From Sporocytophaga myxococcoides (GTDB taxonomy: Bacteria; Bacteroidota; Bacteroidia; Cytophagales; Cytophagaceae): DNA of 64,000 bases. Under the pieces are notes generated by a model that saw nothing but the letters and a program-made list of their open reading frames with translations, was not told the origin of the DNA and ran no database searches. Position numbers and translations under genes: made by a program. The DNA is taken from contig NZ_BBLT01000001.1 in assembly GCF_000775915.1 (NCBI RefSeq), forward strand, positions 682,001 to 746,000. The letters are read 5' to 3'. This document shows positions 8,160-17,693 of the stretch, piece after piece. Within the stretch, counting starts at the first letter, position 1, and each line of letters begins with the position of its first letter.

Positions 8160-9710
8160 TTATCTTCTCCTTCTGGATGAGGTTGATACCCCTAGTACTC
8201 CTAATAATCCTCTTGTAAGCTCTCTGAATACGGTTCTTCCGATTTCGCGGGTTATCTTGCTATCCATGACTTCTTCCAGCGCACTTTTTTCCTTTCTGCT
8301 GTTTTTTTCTTTGGAGACAGCAGCTGGCCTTTCCTGATCTGCTTCTTTATCCTTTGAATGGATTTTTTCAGTAAGCATTTCGTATGCGCTCTTTCTATCA
8401 ATAACAGTATTATATTTCTCTATCAACGGACTGTTTTTTATAAGCTCATCTGTCTCTGCGGGAGATAGTATATTCATGCGTGACTGTGGCGATCTTAGCA
8501 GCACGGCAGCTAGAGGAGTTGGTGTCCCTTTTTCACTTAATACAGTTACCATTGCTTCTCCGATTCCGAGTGAAGTAAGCAATTCTTCTGTTTTATAAAA
8601 ATCCGTAAGCGGATAGTTTTCGGCAGTAAGACGAATCATCTTTCGGTCATTGGCTGTGAAGGCTCTCAAAGCGTGTTGTACCTTCATACCCAGCTGGCCA
8701 AGTATAGCCTGTGGTATATCTGATGGATTCTGTGTGCAGAAAAATATTCCAACGCCCTTGGATCTGATTAGCTTTATGATTGCCTCAATCTGATCAAGCA
8801 GGGCTTTGCTGGCTTCATCAAATATCAGATGGGCTTCGTCAATAAAGAGCACAAGCTTTGGTTTTTCAAGGTCTCCGGCCTCAGGAAAAGTTGCATAAAT
8901 CTCGGCAAGAAGACTCAGCATAAATGTGCTGAATAATTTTGGCTTATCCTGTATATCGGTTAAACGGATGATTGAAATAAAACCCTTGCCATCTTTATCC
9001 ACCCTTACCAGGTCATCAACTTCAAATGATTTTTCTCCGAAAAACTTTTCCGCACCCTGTTGCTCAAGTTCAATGATTTTCCTAAGTATTGTTCCTGTAG
9101 AAGCAGAGGAAATAGCTCCGTATTTTTTCTGGATATGCTCTTTACCTTCATTGCCTATATGCTGAAGAACTGACTTGAAATCTTTAAGATCAAGAAGGGG
9201 GAGGCGTTCATCATCACAATATTTAAAAATCAGCGAAACAATTCCGCTTTGAGTATCATTAAGATCAAGAATTTTACTGAATAATACTGGGCCAAACTCT
9301 GAAACGGTTGCCCTGAGTCTTACACCCTTTTCGTCAGATAGACTAAGTAATTCTACAGGAAATTTCTTAGGCGTAAATGGAATCCCAATTTTCTGTTGTC
9401 TTTCTTCAATTTTTGGATTGGTCTCTCCAGCAGCTGCAATTCCGCTTAAGTCCCCTTTGATATCCATCATCAGCACGGGTACACCGTGTTCCGACAAACC
9501 TTCTGCAATTGTCTGAAGCGTTTTGGTTTTACCTGTACCGGTAGCACCTGCAATCAAGCCATGACGGTTCATTGTTTTTAAGGGCAAAGAAACCATTGTT
9601 CCTTTAACAACATCTCCATCTAGAAGGGCTGCACCCAACTTAATCTGTTCACCTTTAAAAGTATATCCAGCCAATAGCTGAGCCTCAAATTGTTTCAGTC
9701 TGTCAGACAT
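8160..9710 (-). CDS. HerA-like ATPase / DUF853 (YjgR) family
   Basis: A 516-residue ATPase of the HerA/FtsK superclass. The Walker A motif is AGATGTGKTKT near residue 58. The Walker B region is LVLFIDEAHLIF near residue 290, followed by the sensor segment FFCTQNP. The C-terminal tail (about 450-490) is charged and low-complexity, then a conserved end follows. Family members are hexameric ATPases of unknown substrate; the name helicase is by homology. No NurA-type nuclease lies nearby, so a DNA-end-resection role is not supported by context. Confidence 0.88.
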   Translation of the reverse strand: MSDRLKQFEAQLLAGYTFKGEQIKLGAALLDGDVVKGTMVSLPLKTMNRHGLIAGATGTGKTKTLQTIAEGLSEHGVPVLMMDIKGDLSGIAAAGETNPKIEERQQKIGIPFTPKKFPVELLSLSDEKGVRLRATVSEFGPVLFSKILDLNDTQSGIVSLIFKYCDDERLPLLDLKDFKSVLQHIGNEGKEHIQKKYGAISSASTGTILRKIIELEQQGAEKFFGEKSFEVDDLVRVDKDGKGFISIIRLTDIQDKPKLFSTFMLSLLAEIYATFPEAGDLEKPKLVLFIDEAHLIFDEASKALLDQIEAIIKLIRSKGVGIFFCTQNPSDIPQAILGQLGMKVQHALRAFTANDRKMIRLTAENYPLTDFYKTEELLTSLGIGEAMVTVLSEKGTPTPLAAVLLRSPQSRMNILSPAETDELIKNSPLIEKYNTVIDRKSAYEMLTEKIHSKDKEADQERPAAVSKEKNSRKEKSALEEVMDSKITREIGRTVFRELTRGLLGVLGVSTSSRRRR

Positions 9711-9823
9711 TTTTCTCTTCTTTTACTGTAAAAATAACAATTATTGCCTTGTAATGGTATCTGTTGATAAAATCATTTTAACTAATTGATGGTTTAGTAA
9801 GTTAACATAGAAAATGCTTAAGT

Positions 9824-9979
9824 ATGAAAAGTCAGAAACCCGTGGTAAAATCGTCTAAAAGTGAAACGGTTGAGGTAAGGGAAAAAAGGGATATTGATGT
9901 AATAATAAAGGAAAATGAGGAGTTGCAGAAAAGCATCAGAGAAAACAGACTTAAGTTCTGCAAACAATACGGGTGTTAA
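9824..9979 (+). CDS. Small charged protein, 51 residues
   Basis: An ATG-started frame of 51 codons in the gap between the HerA-like gene and trehalase. The product is lysine- and glutamate-rich with a central segment (about residues 20-45) that could form a helix or coiled coil, ending with two cysteines (FCKQYGC). It has no signal peptide or membrane segment. No homologue is recognised. Support is modest: an open frame with plausible amino-acid composition in an otherwise empty 400-base gap. Confidence 0.4.
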   Translation: MKSQKPVVKSSKSETVEVREKRDIDVIIKENEELQKSIRENRLKFCKQYGC

Positions 9980-10121
9980 AGAGGTCTAACGCGTATTAGC
10001 TATTTATTTAACAATATCATGCTCTGCTAGAATCATGATTTGATTTTAGCATTTTGATAATATTCTCCAGTATAACTAAAGCTTGGAGTACTTGAATTGT
10101 ACATGCTTTTATCGATTAAAC

Positions 10122-11693
10122 ATGCGAAACTCCTGGTTTTTGTCTTTTTTCATTCTTTTGTTTTATAGTGCTTCTGCTCAGAAAAGTCCGGAAAAAATAT
10201 ATGGAGAATTGTTTGAAGTGGTGCAGATGCAAGAGGTATTTGAAGACTCCAAAACATTTGTAGACTGTATTCCGATTTATGATCCTGATACTATTCTTAA
10301 AAATTATTATCATGAAAAAAAATCTCCTTACTTTGACCTAAGTAAATTTGTCGCGAATCATTTTTTAAAGCCTTGTACACCCTCAACTGACTACCTGAGT
10401 GACACAGCAATGACAACCAAAGAGCATATTGAAAAACTCTGGCCATTGCTTACCCGAATACCTGATACAATACTTAACTCCTCTCTGATTCCCCTTCCAT
10501 TTTCTTATGTTGTGCCTGGTGGCAGGTTCAGGGAGATTTATTACTGGGATAGTTATTTTACTATGCTGGGCTTGCAGGTTTCAAATGACACTGCACTAAT
10601 CCAAAATATGGTATCCAATTTTTCTTTTTTAATAAGACATGCAGGCTTCGTACCTAATGGTAACAGAACCTATTATCTTAGCAGATCTCAGCCTCCTTTT
10701 TTTTCATTGATGGTAGAATTGCTGGCAAAACAAAAAAGCGATACCATCCTTAATTTTTACCTTCAGGATCTTGTAAAAGAATATGAGTTCTGGATGAACG
10801 GAAAAGATTCTATTAATATTCACTCAAACTCTTACAGAAGAGTAGTAAAGCTTAACAGGAAACAAATTTTAAACAGGTATTGGGATGATCTCCCAGAGCC
10901 AAGACCAGAATCTTTTAGAGAAGATATGTTATTGTCATTAAACACGGAAAGGCAAAAGGAAGACCTGTTCAGAAACATCAGAGCTGCTTGTGAATCTGGC
11001 TGGGATTTCAGCAGCCGGTGGCTTGATGAATCTCAAAAGCTTGAGACCATTCATACTACCGATATAATTCCTGTTGATCTTAATTGTCTTCTTCTGCATT
11101 TGGAACAGGCTATTTCTAAAGTATATGAATATAAAGGGGACAAAGACAAAGCAAGTTATTATCAAAATCTTGCTAAAAAAAGAAAAAGAGCTATCATAAA
11201 ATTCTGCTGGAATAAAAAGCAGAAATTTTTCCTTGATTATGATTTTGTCAAACAAACCAATACTCCCGTAAAATCACTGGCTGCAGGCTTTCCATTGTTT
11301 TTTGAAGTATGCAATAAAAAGAAAGCAAGATTAGTGAAAGATGAGCTTTTAATTAATTTTTTAAACAAAGGAGGTCTGTTCACAACCTTAAACAAGACGG
11401 CCCAACAATGGGATTATTCCAATGGTTGGGCTCCATTGCAATATATAGTTATTAAAGGATTGCTAAATTATGGCTATACTACAGAAGTGACAGCAATCGC
11501 TCAAAGATGGATAGGAATCAATGATGGAGTTTTTAAAATGACTGGTAAAATGCTGGAAAAGTATAATGTGAAAGATCCTGAAATAAAAGGAGGAGGAGGT
11601 GAGTATCCTTTACAGGATGGATTTGGCTGGACGAATGGTGTTTATCTTAAGCTTTTCGAAATGCTCTGTAAAAAAGAAGAAAAAAAACGCTGA
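10122..11693 (+). CDS. treA: Secreted alpha,alpha-trehalase (GH37)
   Basis: A 523-residue GH37 trehalase that splits trehalose into two glucoses. Both family signatures are present: PGGRFREIYYWDSYF and QWDYSNGWAP. The acid residue is expected in the segment ESGWDFSSRW, and GGGEYPLQDGFGWTNGV closes the domain. The start chosen is the ATG at 10122, giving a clean signal peptide (RNSWFLSFFILLFYSASA) with cleavage before QKSP. An in-frame TTG at 10083 would put 13 polar residues before it. The enzyme is therefore probably periplasmic. No transporter or regulator for trehalose lies beside it. Confidence 0.93.
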   Translation: MRNSWFLSFFILLFYSASAQKSPEKIYGELFEVVQMQEVFEDSKTFVDCIPIYDPDTILKNYYHEKKSPYFDLSKFVANHFLKPCTPSTDYLSDTAMTTKEHIEKLWPLLTRIPDTILNSSLIPLPFSYVVPGGRFREIYYWDSYFTMLGLQVSNDTALIQNMVSNFSFLIRHAGFVPNGNRTYYLSRSQPPFFSLMVELLAKQKSDTILNFYLQDLVKEYEFWMNGKDSINIHSNSYRRVVKLNRKQILNRYWDDLPEPRPESFREDMLLSLNTERQKEDLFRNIRAACESGWDFSSRWLDESQKLETIHTTDIIPVDLNCLLLHLEQAISKVYEYKGDKDKASYYQNLAKKRKRAIIKFCWNKKQKFFLDYDFVKQTNTPVKSLAAGFPLFFEVCNKKKARLVKDELLINFLNKGGLFTTLNKTAQQWDYSNGWAPLQYIVIKGLLNYGYTTEVTAIAQRWIGINDGVFKMTGKMLEKYNVKDPEIKGGGGEYPLQDGFGWTNGVYLKLFEMLCKKEEKKR

Positions 11694-11726
11694 AAGCCTT
11701 CTCCATAAATAAGGGAGAAAACTTTC
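11692..11726 (+). terminator. Candidate terminator hairpin after trehalase
   Basis: A composite hairpin with outer stem GAAAG/CTTTC and inner stem TTCTCC/GGAGAA, separated by a two-base internal loop. It lies between the convergent trehalase and SRAP genes. The T-run is weak, so it is a moderate candidate. Confidence 0.4.
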
Positions 11727-11741
11727 TGGCTTATTAAGCTT

Positions 11742-12437
11742 CTATTCAAACAAGTTAAAACTTTCTCCGGGATAGATCTTTGGTGCCATCTGAATACATT
11801 CCGGAGTATCATACATGGCTGAGTTGACAGCACGATGTGCTTTGTAGTAACACATCTTCTCTGAAGGATAAGGTTTTAATAATTCGGTAACTTCATTGTC
11901 GGATAAGTCCATTTTGATCCATTCTTTTTCTAACTCCTTAGGCAATATCACTGGCATTCTTTCATGTATCTCGGCCATCAGAGAGTTAGCATTGGTGGTA
12001 ATGATTGTAAAGGAATTGATGATATCTCCTTTCTTATCCTCCCAGGAGTCCCATATGCCGGCAAAGGTAAATATCTCATCGCTGGAAAGTGTGATTCTGT
12101 GAGGCACTTTTGTTTTACCTACTTTTTTCCATTCATAAAATCCATCGGCAGGAATCAGGCAACGATGACTTTTAATGATTTGTTTGAAAGGACCTTTTGT
12201 TAATATAGTTTCAGATCTGGCATTGATCAGATTAGTAGAAGTAGATTCATCCAGTGACCAGTTGGGAATAAGCCCCCATTTCATAAATGAAGTTTCAGAA
12301 GGGTTCCTGTTGGTGATGACCGGCAACAATTGTGTCGGCGCAGCATTGAACCTTGGTCTGAATTCATTAGTCACTTTTATGTTAAATCGTTTCGCTAATT
12401 TTTCTATCGAGGAGGTAAGGGAGTATCTTCCGCACAT
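11742..12437 (-). CDS. yedK: SOS response-associated peptidase / abasic-site protein (SRAP, YedK/HMCES)
   Basis: A 231-residue SRAP-domain protein. The invariant Cys2 (MCGRYS) becomes the N-terminal residue and forms a thiazolidine link to abasic sites in single-stranded DNA. Asn72 (NARSE), Glu102 (GFYEW) and His158 (HERMP) complete the active site. The length and motif order match the family. It protects abasic sites during replication. It is transcribed toward trehalase and starts 32 bases after the stop of the upstream YheT hydrolase. Confidence 0.95.
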   Translation of the reverse strand: MCGRYSLTSSIEKLAKRFNIKVTNEFRPRFNAAPTQLLPVITNRNPSETSFMKWGLIPNWSLDESTSTNLINARSETILTKGPFKQIIKSHRCLIPADGFYEWKKVGKTKVPHRITLSSDEIFTFAGIWDSWEDKKGDIINSFTIITTNANSLMAEIHERMPVILPKELEKEWIKMDLSDNEVTELLKPYPSEKMCYYKAHRAVNSAMYDTPECIQMAPKIYPGESFNLFE

Positions 12438-12469
12438 AATTTGAAGTGCTCTTTTAAAGCAACAGCAAG

Positions 12470-13435
12470 TTATAAATAATCAGAGATAAATTCAACGGCT
12501 CTTTTCTCAGACCAGTATATACCGCTGATTTTTTTTTCTATAAAACCGACATGACCACCTTGCTCAGGCATTTCAAGGAACAACTGAGGATTTTCCTCAG
12601 CTTCCTTAATCGGGAAGCATTGAGGTGTTAAAAAAGGATCATTACAGGCATTTACCAGTAAGGTAGGAATTCTGATATCTTTCAGGTAATAAAGGGAACT
12701 ACATTCCTCCCAGTATTCAAAAGCATTTTTAAACCCATGAATCGGGGCTGTATACATTTCATCGAACTCAAGAAAATTCCTTATTTTATCAAATCCTTTA
12801 GCACTGATTACTTCAGGCATTATCTTTGATTTTTCGGTAACTTTTTTTTCGAGGCTGTTCAAAAATCTTTTCATATACACATAACTTCCCCAGCCAGCAA
12901 GTTTTTTAGCGCCGGAAGCAAGATGACATGGTACTGAAAAATTAACACTGCAAATGACCTTTGGATTGATATTAGTACCTTGTTCTCCAAGGTATTTAAG
13001 AGTAATATTACCTCCAATGCTAAACCCAATCAGCACAACTTTGGAATAGTTTTTCTTTCTGGTCGCATGTTCAATTACAAAGTCGAGATCTCCAGTCTCT
13101 CCGCTATGATAGAATCTGTGCAGTTTGTTGATCTCTCCGCTACATCCCCTGTAATTCCAGCTTAAAGTGTCATATCCAAGTGAGTTTAATAGAAATACCA
13201 TTCCCAGAATGTATTGGGTCTTTGAGTTACCTTCGAGGCCGTGAGAAAGGATTATCAGTGTGTCAGATCCTTTAAAAGACCAATCCAGATCAAGAAAATC
13301 TTGATCTGGTGTGTCTATTCTTTCACGCTGATATTTAATCGGTTCATTCTTCCGGAATAAAGCAGGTATAATCGTTTCCAGATGTTCTGAAAAAAGAAAA
13401 TAAGGAGCTTTATACGCAGAATGAATGATTGGCAT
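12470..13435 (-). CDS. YheT-family alpha/beta hydrolase
   Basis: A 321-residue alpha/beta hydrolase of the YheT/ABHD1-3-like family. The oxyanion region is LSHGLEGN, the nucleophile elbow is GFSIGGN (Ser near residue 148), and the C-terminal base is in QGGHVGF. The family includes esterases and lipases of unclear natural substrate. Its start codon shares one base with the stop of the YkvA gene (TAATG), so they are translationally coupled. No signal peptide is visible, so it is probably cytoplasmic. Confidence 0.9.
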   Translation of the reverse strand: MPIIHSAYKAPYFLFSEHLETIIPALFRKNEPIKYQRERIDTPDQDFLDLDWSFKGSDTLIILSHGLEGNSKTQYILGMVFLLNSLGYDTLSWNYRGCSGEINKLHRFYHSGETGDLDFVIEHATRKKNYSKVVLIGFSIGGNITLKYLGEQGTNINPKVICSVNFSVPCHLASGAKKLAGWGSYVYMKRFLNSLEKKVTEKSKIMPEVISAKGFDKIRNFLEFDEMYTAPIHGFKNAFEYWEECSSLYYLKDIRIPTLLVNACNDPFLTPQCFPIKEAEENPQLFLEMPEQGGHVGFIEKKISGIYWSEKRAVEFISDYL

Positions 13436-13914
13436 TAACCGAACAATGCTGTTTTAGAGAAATTTAGCTTTCTTGATTCATAAGCCTGGAACTTTTCTAT
13501 TTCTTCCGAAGCATATTTCAGGAACCATGCAAATAAAACTAAATCATCAGCAAATCCCAAAAACGGAAGGAAATCCGGAAATACATCAAACGGAGAAACA
13601 AAATATAAGATTACAGCCAGGCCAAGAATTACTTTAAATTTTGGAACCTCCGTATATTCATTTAACAAGGAAGCTCTTATAAGTCTGAACATTGCCTTTA
13701 CTTTTCCCCACATTTCGCCAAATGTCCTTTCTGCATTTTCATTGGTAGCTTTATTATAGGCTTCTGTCAGAATTTTATTAAGCTCTTCAGGGTTTCTGAT
13801 ATAGTATTTTGCTCTCTCCACAAACTTTTCATATTTAGGGGATTTTGAAATTAAGGCCCCCAACTTTGCCTTGATCAACATTGCATTTACTGATCTCTTT
13901 TTTCTTCTTTCCAT
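13435..13914 (-). CDS. YkvA/DUF1232 family membrane-associated protein
   Basis: A 159-residue protein. A basic N-terminal half (about 1-100) leads to the DUF1232 core with YFVSPFDVFPDFLPFLGFADDL (about 113-135), the hallmark SPxDxxPDxxPxxGxxDD pattern. The core sits within one or two short hydrophobic segments. Function is unknown in the family. It overlaps the YheT hydrolase by one base. The divergent hisG promoter region lies upstream. Confidence 0.85.
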   Translation of the reverse strand: MERRKKRSVNAMLIKAKLGALISKSPKYEKFVERAKYYIRNPEELNKILTEAYNKATNENAERTFGEMWGKVKAMFRLIRASLLNEYTEVPKFKVILGLAVILYFVSPFDVFPDFLPFLGFADDLVLFAWFLKYASEEIEKFQAYESRKLNFSKTALFG

Positions 13915-14059
13915 ATGATTAAAGTGTTTCTAGCCCACTAATAAATAAATAATTTTTGAAAAAAAATGTTAATGGTTGGGGTAAATGTATTGAAATATAG
14001 TGTGTTGGGTGTGTTGTAATCTTTCCTGAAAGAATAGGGCTGAACCCAGTATTTTTATT

Positions 14060-14067
14060 TATTTTTG
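14060..14067 (+). promoter_or_regulatory. Candidate -7 box for hisGD
   Basis: The sequence TATTTTTG matches the Bacteroidota -7 consensus TAnnTTTG and lies 18 bases before the hisG ATG. No good TTG -33 box stands at the usual spacing, so only the -7 half is supported. Confidence 0.4.
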
Positions 14068-14085
14068 CCAAAAAAAAGTCAATTT

Positions 14086-14946
14086 ATGAGCGAGATTTTA
14101 CGCCTTGCTGTGCAGAAGTCTGGAAGGCTAAGTGAAGATTCACTAAAACTTATCAAGGAATGTGGAATTGAATTTAGCAACGGAGGGGGAAAACTAAAAT
14201 CTACTGCTTCTAATTTCCCGGTTGAATTGCTCTTTTTAAGAGATGATGATATTCCGGGATATGTTGCAGATGGTGTGGCAGATATTGGAATTGTAGGAGA
14301 AAACGTTTCAGTTGAAAAGAAAAAGAAAGTTGAACTTGTAGAAAAACTTGGATTTTCTCAGTGCAGACTTTCTATCGGAGTGCAGAAGTCTTATGACTAT
14401 AAAGATGTTAGCAATCTTAATGGATTAAAAATAGCTACTTCTTATCCCAACATCCTTTCTGATTTTCTTTTTGAAAATAAAGTACGTGCCTCCATTCATG
14501 AAATAAGCGGTTCGGTAGAAATTGCTCCAAGCATAGGACTTTCTGATGCTGTTTGCGATATCGTAAGTAGTGGAAGTACGCTTATTAGCAATGGCTTAAA
14601 AGAAGTAGAGGTAGTATTCCGTTCTGAAGCAATACTTGTTTCCTGTCCTGAACTATCAGCTGCTAAAACTAAAATTCTGAATGACCTGTTGTTCAGAATC
14701 CATGCAGTTAAGAATGCCAGAAACACAAAGTACATCCTTTTAAATGCTCCTAATCATTCTATTGACAGAATTATCAGTCTGCTTCCGGGAGTTAAGAGTC
14801 CAACCGTAATGCCTCTTGCAGAAGAGGGGTGGAGCTCTTTACACTCTGTTGTAAGAGAAAATGAATTCTGGGGTGTGATAGAAAAGCTTAGAGAAGCGGG
14901 AGCTGAAGGCATACTTGTAGTACCGATCGAAAAAATTATCAAGTAA
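14086..14946 (+). CDS. hisG: ATP phosphoribosyltransferase (HisG)
   Basis: A 286-residue long-form HisG, the first step of histidine synthesis (ATP + PRPP). The start opens LRLAVQKSGRLSED, the core contains DIGIVGENV (about residue 72) and the PRPP loop region SSGSTLISNGL. The C-terminal third (about 210-286) is the extra regulatory domain of the long form, which carries histidine feedback inhibition and makes a separate HisZ unnecessary. The ATG at 14086 is chosen over an in-frame TTG at 14065, because HisG proteins begin at this point. Three bases separate it from hisD. Confidence 0.97.
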   Translation: MSEILRLAVQKSGRLSEDSLKLIKECGIEFSNGGGKLKSTASNFPVELLFLRDDDIPGYVADGVADIGIVGENVSVEKKKKVELVEKLGFSQCRLSIGVQKSYDYKDVSNLNGLKIATSYPNILSDFLFENKVRASIHEISGSVEIAPSIGLSDAVCDIVSSGSTLISNGLKEVEVVFRSEAILVSCPELSAAKTKILNDLLFRIHAVKNARNTKYILLNAPNHSIDRIISLLPGVKSPTVMPLAEEGWSSLHSVVRENEFWGVIEKLREAGAEGILVVPIEKIIK

Positions 14947-14949
14947 TTA

Positions 14950-16230
14950 ATGAAAATTATAAAATATCCCGAAACTGGTCAGTGGAAAGATCTTTTGAAA
15001 AGACCTGTTTTTGAAACGGCCAGTCTGGAAGCAAGAGTAATTCCTGTATTGGAGGCTGTTAAGAAAGAGGGGGATATTGCCTTAAAAAGATTTACATCTC
15101 AGTTTGATGGTGTAGATATAACTGATATTAGGGTTTCTTCTTTAGAAATTGATGAAGCAAACCTGTTGGTTGATGAAGAGCTGAAAATCGCTATACGTGC
15201 TGCCAGACAAAATATCGAGAAGTTTCACTCTTTTCAGAAAGAGGAGACTAAATTAATTGAAACGACCCCTGGTGTTACATGCTGGAGGAAATCAGTTCCT
15301 ATTCAAAAAGTAGGATTTTATATTCCAGGAGGTACCGCACCTCTTTTCTCTACCATATTGATGCTCGCTATTCCTGCTGATATTGCAGGATGTGAGCAGA
15401 AGGTTCTTTGTACTCCACCAAATAAAGAAGGGAAAATACATCCTGCCATTCTATTTACTGCTAATCTTCTGGGAATTAAAAATATTTACAAAGTAGGAGG
15501 AGCTCAGGCTATTGCTGCAATGGCTTATGGCACAGAGACTGTTCCACAGGTATATAAAATTTTTGGTCCAGGTAACCAGTATGTTACCGCTGCAAAGCAA
15601 CTGGTATTTAAAGATGGAGTAGCAATAGATATGCCTGCCGGACCTTCTGAAGTAGCTGTAGTGGCTGATGATACTGCGAATCCTGCATTTGTTGCCTCTG
15701 ATTTACTTTCGCAGGCGGAACATGGTGTTGACAGCCAGGTGATGCTTTTTACCAAGTCAGAGAAGAAAGCTATAGAAGTACTGAATGAAGTAAAGATGCA
15801 AACAGAAGAACTTTCAAGAAAAGGCTTTGCAGAGAAGTCTCTTGAAAACAGCAAATGTATAGTTTTGAAGAACGATGAAGAGATCATGCACATGGTAAAT
15901 GAATATGCACCGGAGCACCTTATTCTTCAGACTTCCAATGCTGAAGAGCTTGCAGGTAAAGTGATCAATGCAGGTTCTGTTTTTATAGGTCATTATACTC
16001 CTGAATCAGCCGGAGATTATGCATCAGGAACAAACCATACGCTTCCAACAAATGGCTATGCAAAAGCTTATTCGGGAGTTTCAGTAGACTCTTTTGTGAA
16101 GAAGATTACATTTCAATCAATAAGTAAGGAAGGTATAAAATGCCTTGGCCCAGTTATTGAAACAATGGCAGCAGCAGAAGCACTGGATGCGCATAAGAAT
16201 GCGGTATCGGTGAGGTTGAAGAGTTTGTAA
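14950..16230 (+). CDS. hisD: Histidinol dehydrogenase (HisD)
   Basis: A 426-residue HisD, the last two oxidation steps from histidinol to histidine. Conserved blocks include GFYIPGGTAPLFST, GGAQAIAAMAYGT, the GPGNQYVTAAK signature, DMPAGPSEVAV, AEHGVDSQ (zinc ligand His) and NEYAPEHL. Length is normal. It follows hisG by 3 bases in the same operon and is followed by a clear hairpin. This ends the first his block; the rest of the pathway resumes 6.4 kb downstream. Confidence 0.97.
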   Translation: MKIIKYPETGQWKDLLKRPVFETASLEARVIPVLEAVKKEGDIALKRFTSQFDGVDITDIRVSSLEIDEANLLVDEELKIAIRAARQNIEKFHSFQKEETKLIETTPGVTCWRKSVPIQKVGFYIPGGTAPLFSTILMLAIPADIAGCEQKVLCTPPNKEGKIHPAILFTANLLGIKNIYKVGGAQAIAAMAYGTETVPQVYKIFGPGNQYVTAAKQLVFKDGVAIDMPAGPSEVAVVADDTANPAFVASDLLSQAEHGVDSQVMLFTKSEKKAIEVLNEVKMQTEELSRKGFAEKSLENSKCIVLKNDEEIMHMVNEYAPEHLILQTSNAEELAGKVINAGSVFIGHYTPESAGDYASGTNHTLPTNGYAKAYSGVSVDSFVKKITFQSISKEGIKCLGPVIETMAAAEALDAHKNAVSVRLKSL

Positions 16231-16250
16231 GGATTAAGTATTTATAAAAG

Positions 16251-16295
16251 AAAACCTCATGAATGGCAAGGTAAGCTGTACATGAGGTTTTTTTT
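16251..16295 (+). terminator. Rho-independent terminator after hisD
   Basis: An inverted repeat with arms AAAACCTCATG and CATGAGGTTTT, about 20 bases of loop, followed directly by a run of T. It lies 20 bases after the hisD stop and closes the hisGD transcript. Confidence 0.8.
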
Positions 16296-16372
16296 GTCTG
16301 AACAGGGATCCTAAGGGATTAAAGGATAGATAGGATTTTTCTTATTATAATTTTATTTGTTTCGTAATATCA

Positions 16373-17098
16373 ATGGATGCTTTTTTTGACATTGTAGGTT
16401 ATTCCATTCCCAATATCGGTAAAGAAAAAAATGGGGATAGCTACATTTTTGAATATCTGGAAAACGAGGAAATATTAGTAGCTGTCGTTGCAGATGGCGT
16501 AAGCAAACAACCTTGTGATTGGTTTGCTTCAGAAACAACCTGCAAAAAGCTTCTGGAATGTTTTAAGCTACAAGAAGGGGATAAGAATATCCATCAAAGG
16601 CTTCTGGCCAGTATTTCAGAGACCAATAAGTTTGTGATCAACATAGAAGGTAATTGCAGAAAGATGGCCTCAACACTTTCTGTTATAGTCTGGCCGACTT
16701 CTGGTAATAACCTTTACATTTCCAATATTGGAGATTCCAGGATTTATAGCTTAAAAGACGAGACACTGGAGCAACTTACAAAAGACGATTCGTTCATTAC
16801 TAATGAGAAGGTACTAATGCATGGAGGTCTTAGATTAATTGATAAATCAACATTAACAAAAGTTATTGGACAAGATAACATTTCAATCGGTATTGCAGAA
16901 AAATCACTTGAAGTTGGAGAAATTATTATTCTGGCAACAGATGGATTTTATGATGCAAGAAAAGCAGTTTATAATAAGATCATGATTGAGCTAAGTAAAT
17001 CGGAAAGTTTTAAAGATGGCTTTACAACTGTTATAAATAAGCTGGAGATGCTTAGGGGAGATGATTTGACGGCTATTGCGATGAGAAGGAACAGATAG
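16373..17098 (+). CDS. PP2C-family protein phosphatase
   Basis: A 241-residue PPM/PP2C-type serine/threonine phosphatase. Metal-binding motifs are visible: NGDSY (near residue 24), VADGVS (near 44, replacing the usual DGMGG), IGDSRIY (near 122) and ATDGFYD (near 190). It is a stand-alone catalytic domain, probably cytoplasmic. It may dephosphorylate a protein partner such as an anti-sigma system or a kinase, but no such partner lies beside it. It is the first gene in the block inserted between hisD and hisC. Confidence 0.85.
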   Translation: MDAFFDIVGYSIPNIGKEKNGDSYIFEYLENEEILVAVVADGVSKQPCDWFASETTCKKLLECFKLQEGDKNIHQRLLASISETNKFVINIEGNCRKMASTLSVIVWPTSGNNLYISNIGDSRIYSLKDETLEQLTKDDSFITNEKVLMHGGLRLIDKSTLTKVIGQDNISIGIAEKSLEVGEIIILATDGFYDARKAVYNKIMIELSKSESFKDGFTTVINKLEMLRGDDLTAIAMRRNR

Positions 17099-17117
17099 TT
17101 ATCGATTAGGTAAAAAA

Positions 17118-17657
17118 ATGTCCAAGATAAACTCAATGATTTTAATTGATAAATTAAACAAAGCCTGCCTAGTGCTGTTCGTATTAAGCTTCGCCTGTTC
17201 TGGCGACCCTCATACAAAAAAGGATGAAGAGCTGCCAGATAGGGATACTGTTGAAATGGCTGATACATCAAACCAAATAGAATCTACTGATATCAGCTTG
17301 CAAAAGGATACTTTTAAAGTTGAGGCCGGTAAGGTATTTTTTCAAAAATATCCATCTGGTTTTTGGTTGGACAGCATCCAAAAAACAATGCCCGAAGATG
17401 AATGGAATGAAGTAGTTGCGGATAATGTCTATTACCTGGATTTAACACGACAATTTTTGGAGAAAAACGGATATAAGGAAATAGGTTATGCCGATTCTAA
17501 GATCCTTGAGTTCCCATTAAAGGAAAAGACTACTGAATTCATTAGTACAAAGGAATATTTAAATGAATGGGGGTTCTTCATTTCTAATGGTATAGATTCG
17601 GTATCTTTTTACAACAGTTCTGATCCTGAAACAGATCTAAAAGGGATAATAAAATAA
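17118..17657 (+). CDS. Hypothetical lipoprotein
   Basis: A 179-residue protein with a hydrophobic N-terminus and lipobox-like LSFACS, giving an acylated Cys near residue 27. The mature start is acidic and polar (about 28-60), a linker common in Bacteroidota surface lipoproteins, followed by a small domain. An ATG six codons later (17136) is an alternative start. No known domain is recognised. It starts 19 bases after the PP2C gene and is probably in the same transcript. Confidence 0.7.
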   Translation: MSKINSMILIDKLNKACLVLFVLSFACSGDPHTKKDEELPDRDTVEMADTSNQIESTDISLQKDTFKVEAGKVFFQKYPSGFWLDSIQKTMPEDEWNEVVADNVYYLDLTRQFLEKNGYKEIGYADSKILEFPLKEKTTEFISTKEYLNEWGFFISNGIDSVSFYNSSDPETDLKGIIK

Positions 17658-17664
17658 CGAACAA

Positions 17665-17693
17665 AAAAGGGAAGACATACCAGCTTTCCTTTT
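17665..17693 (+). terminator. Hairpin terminator after the lipoprotein gene
   Basis: A hairpin with arms AAAAGGGAAG and CTTTCCTTTT, paired with one G-U wobble, lies just after the stop at 17657. It probably ends the PP2C-lipoprotein transcript. Confidence 0.55.
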
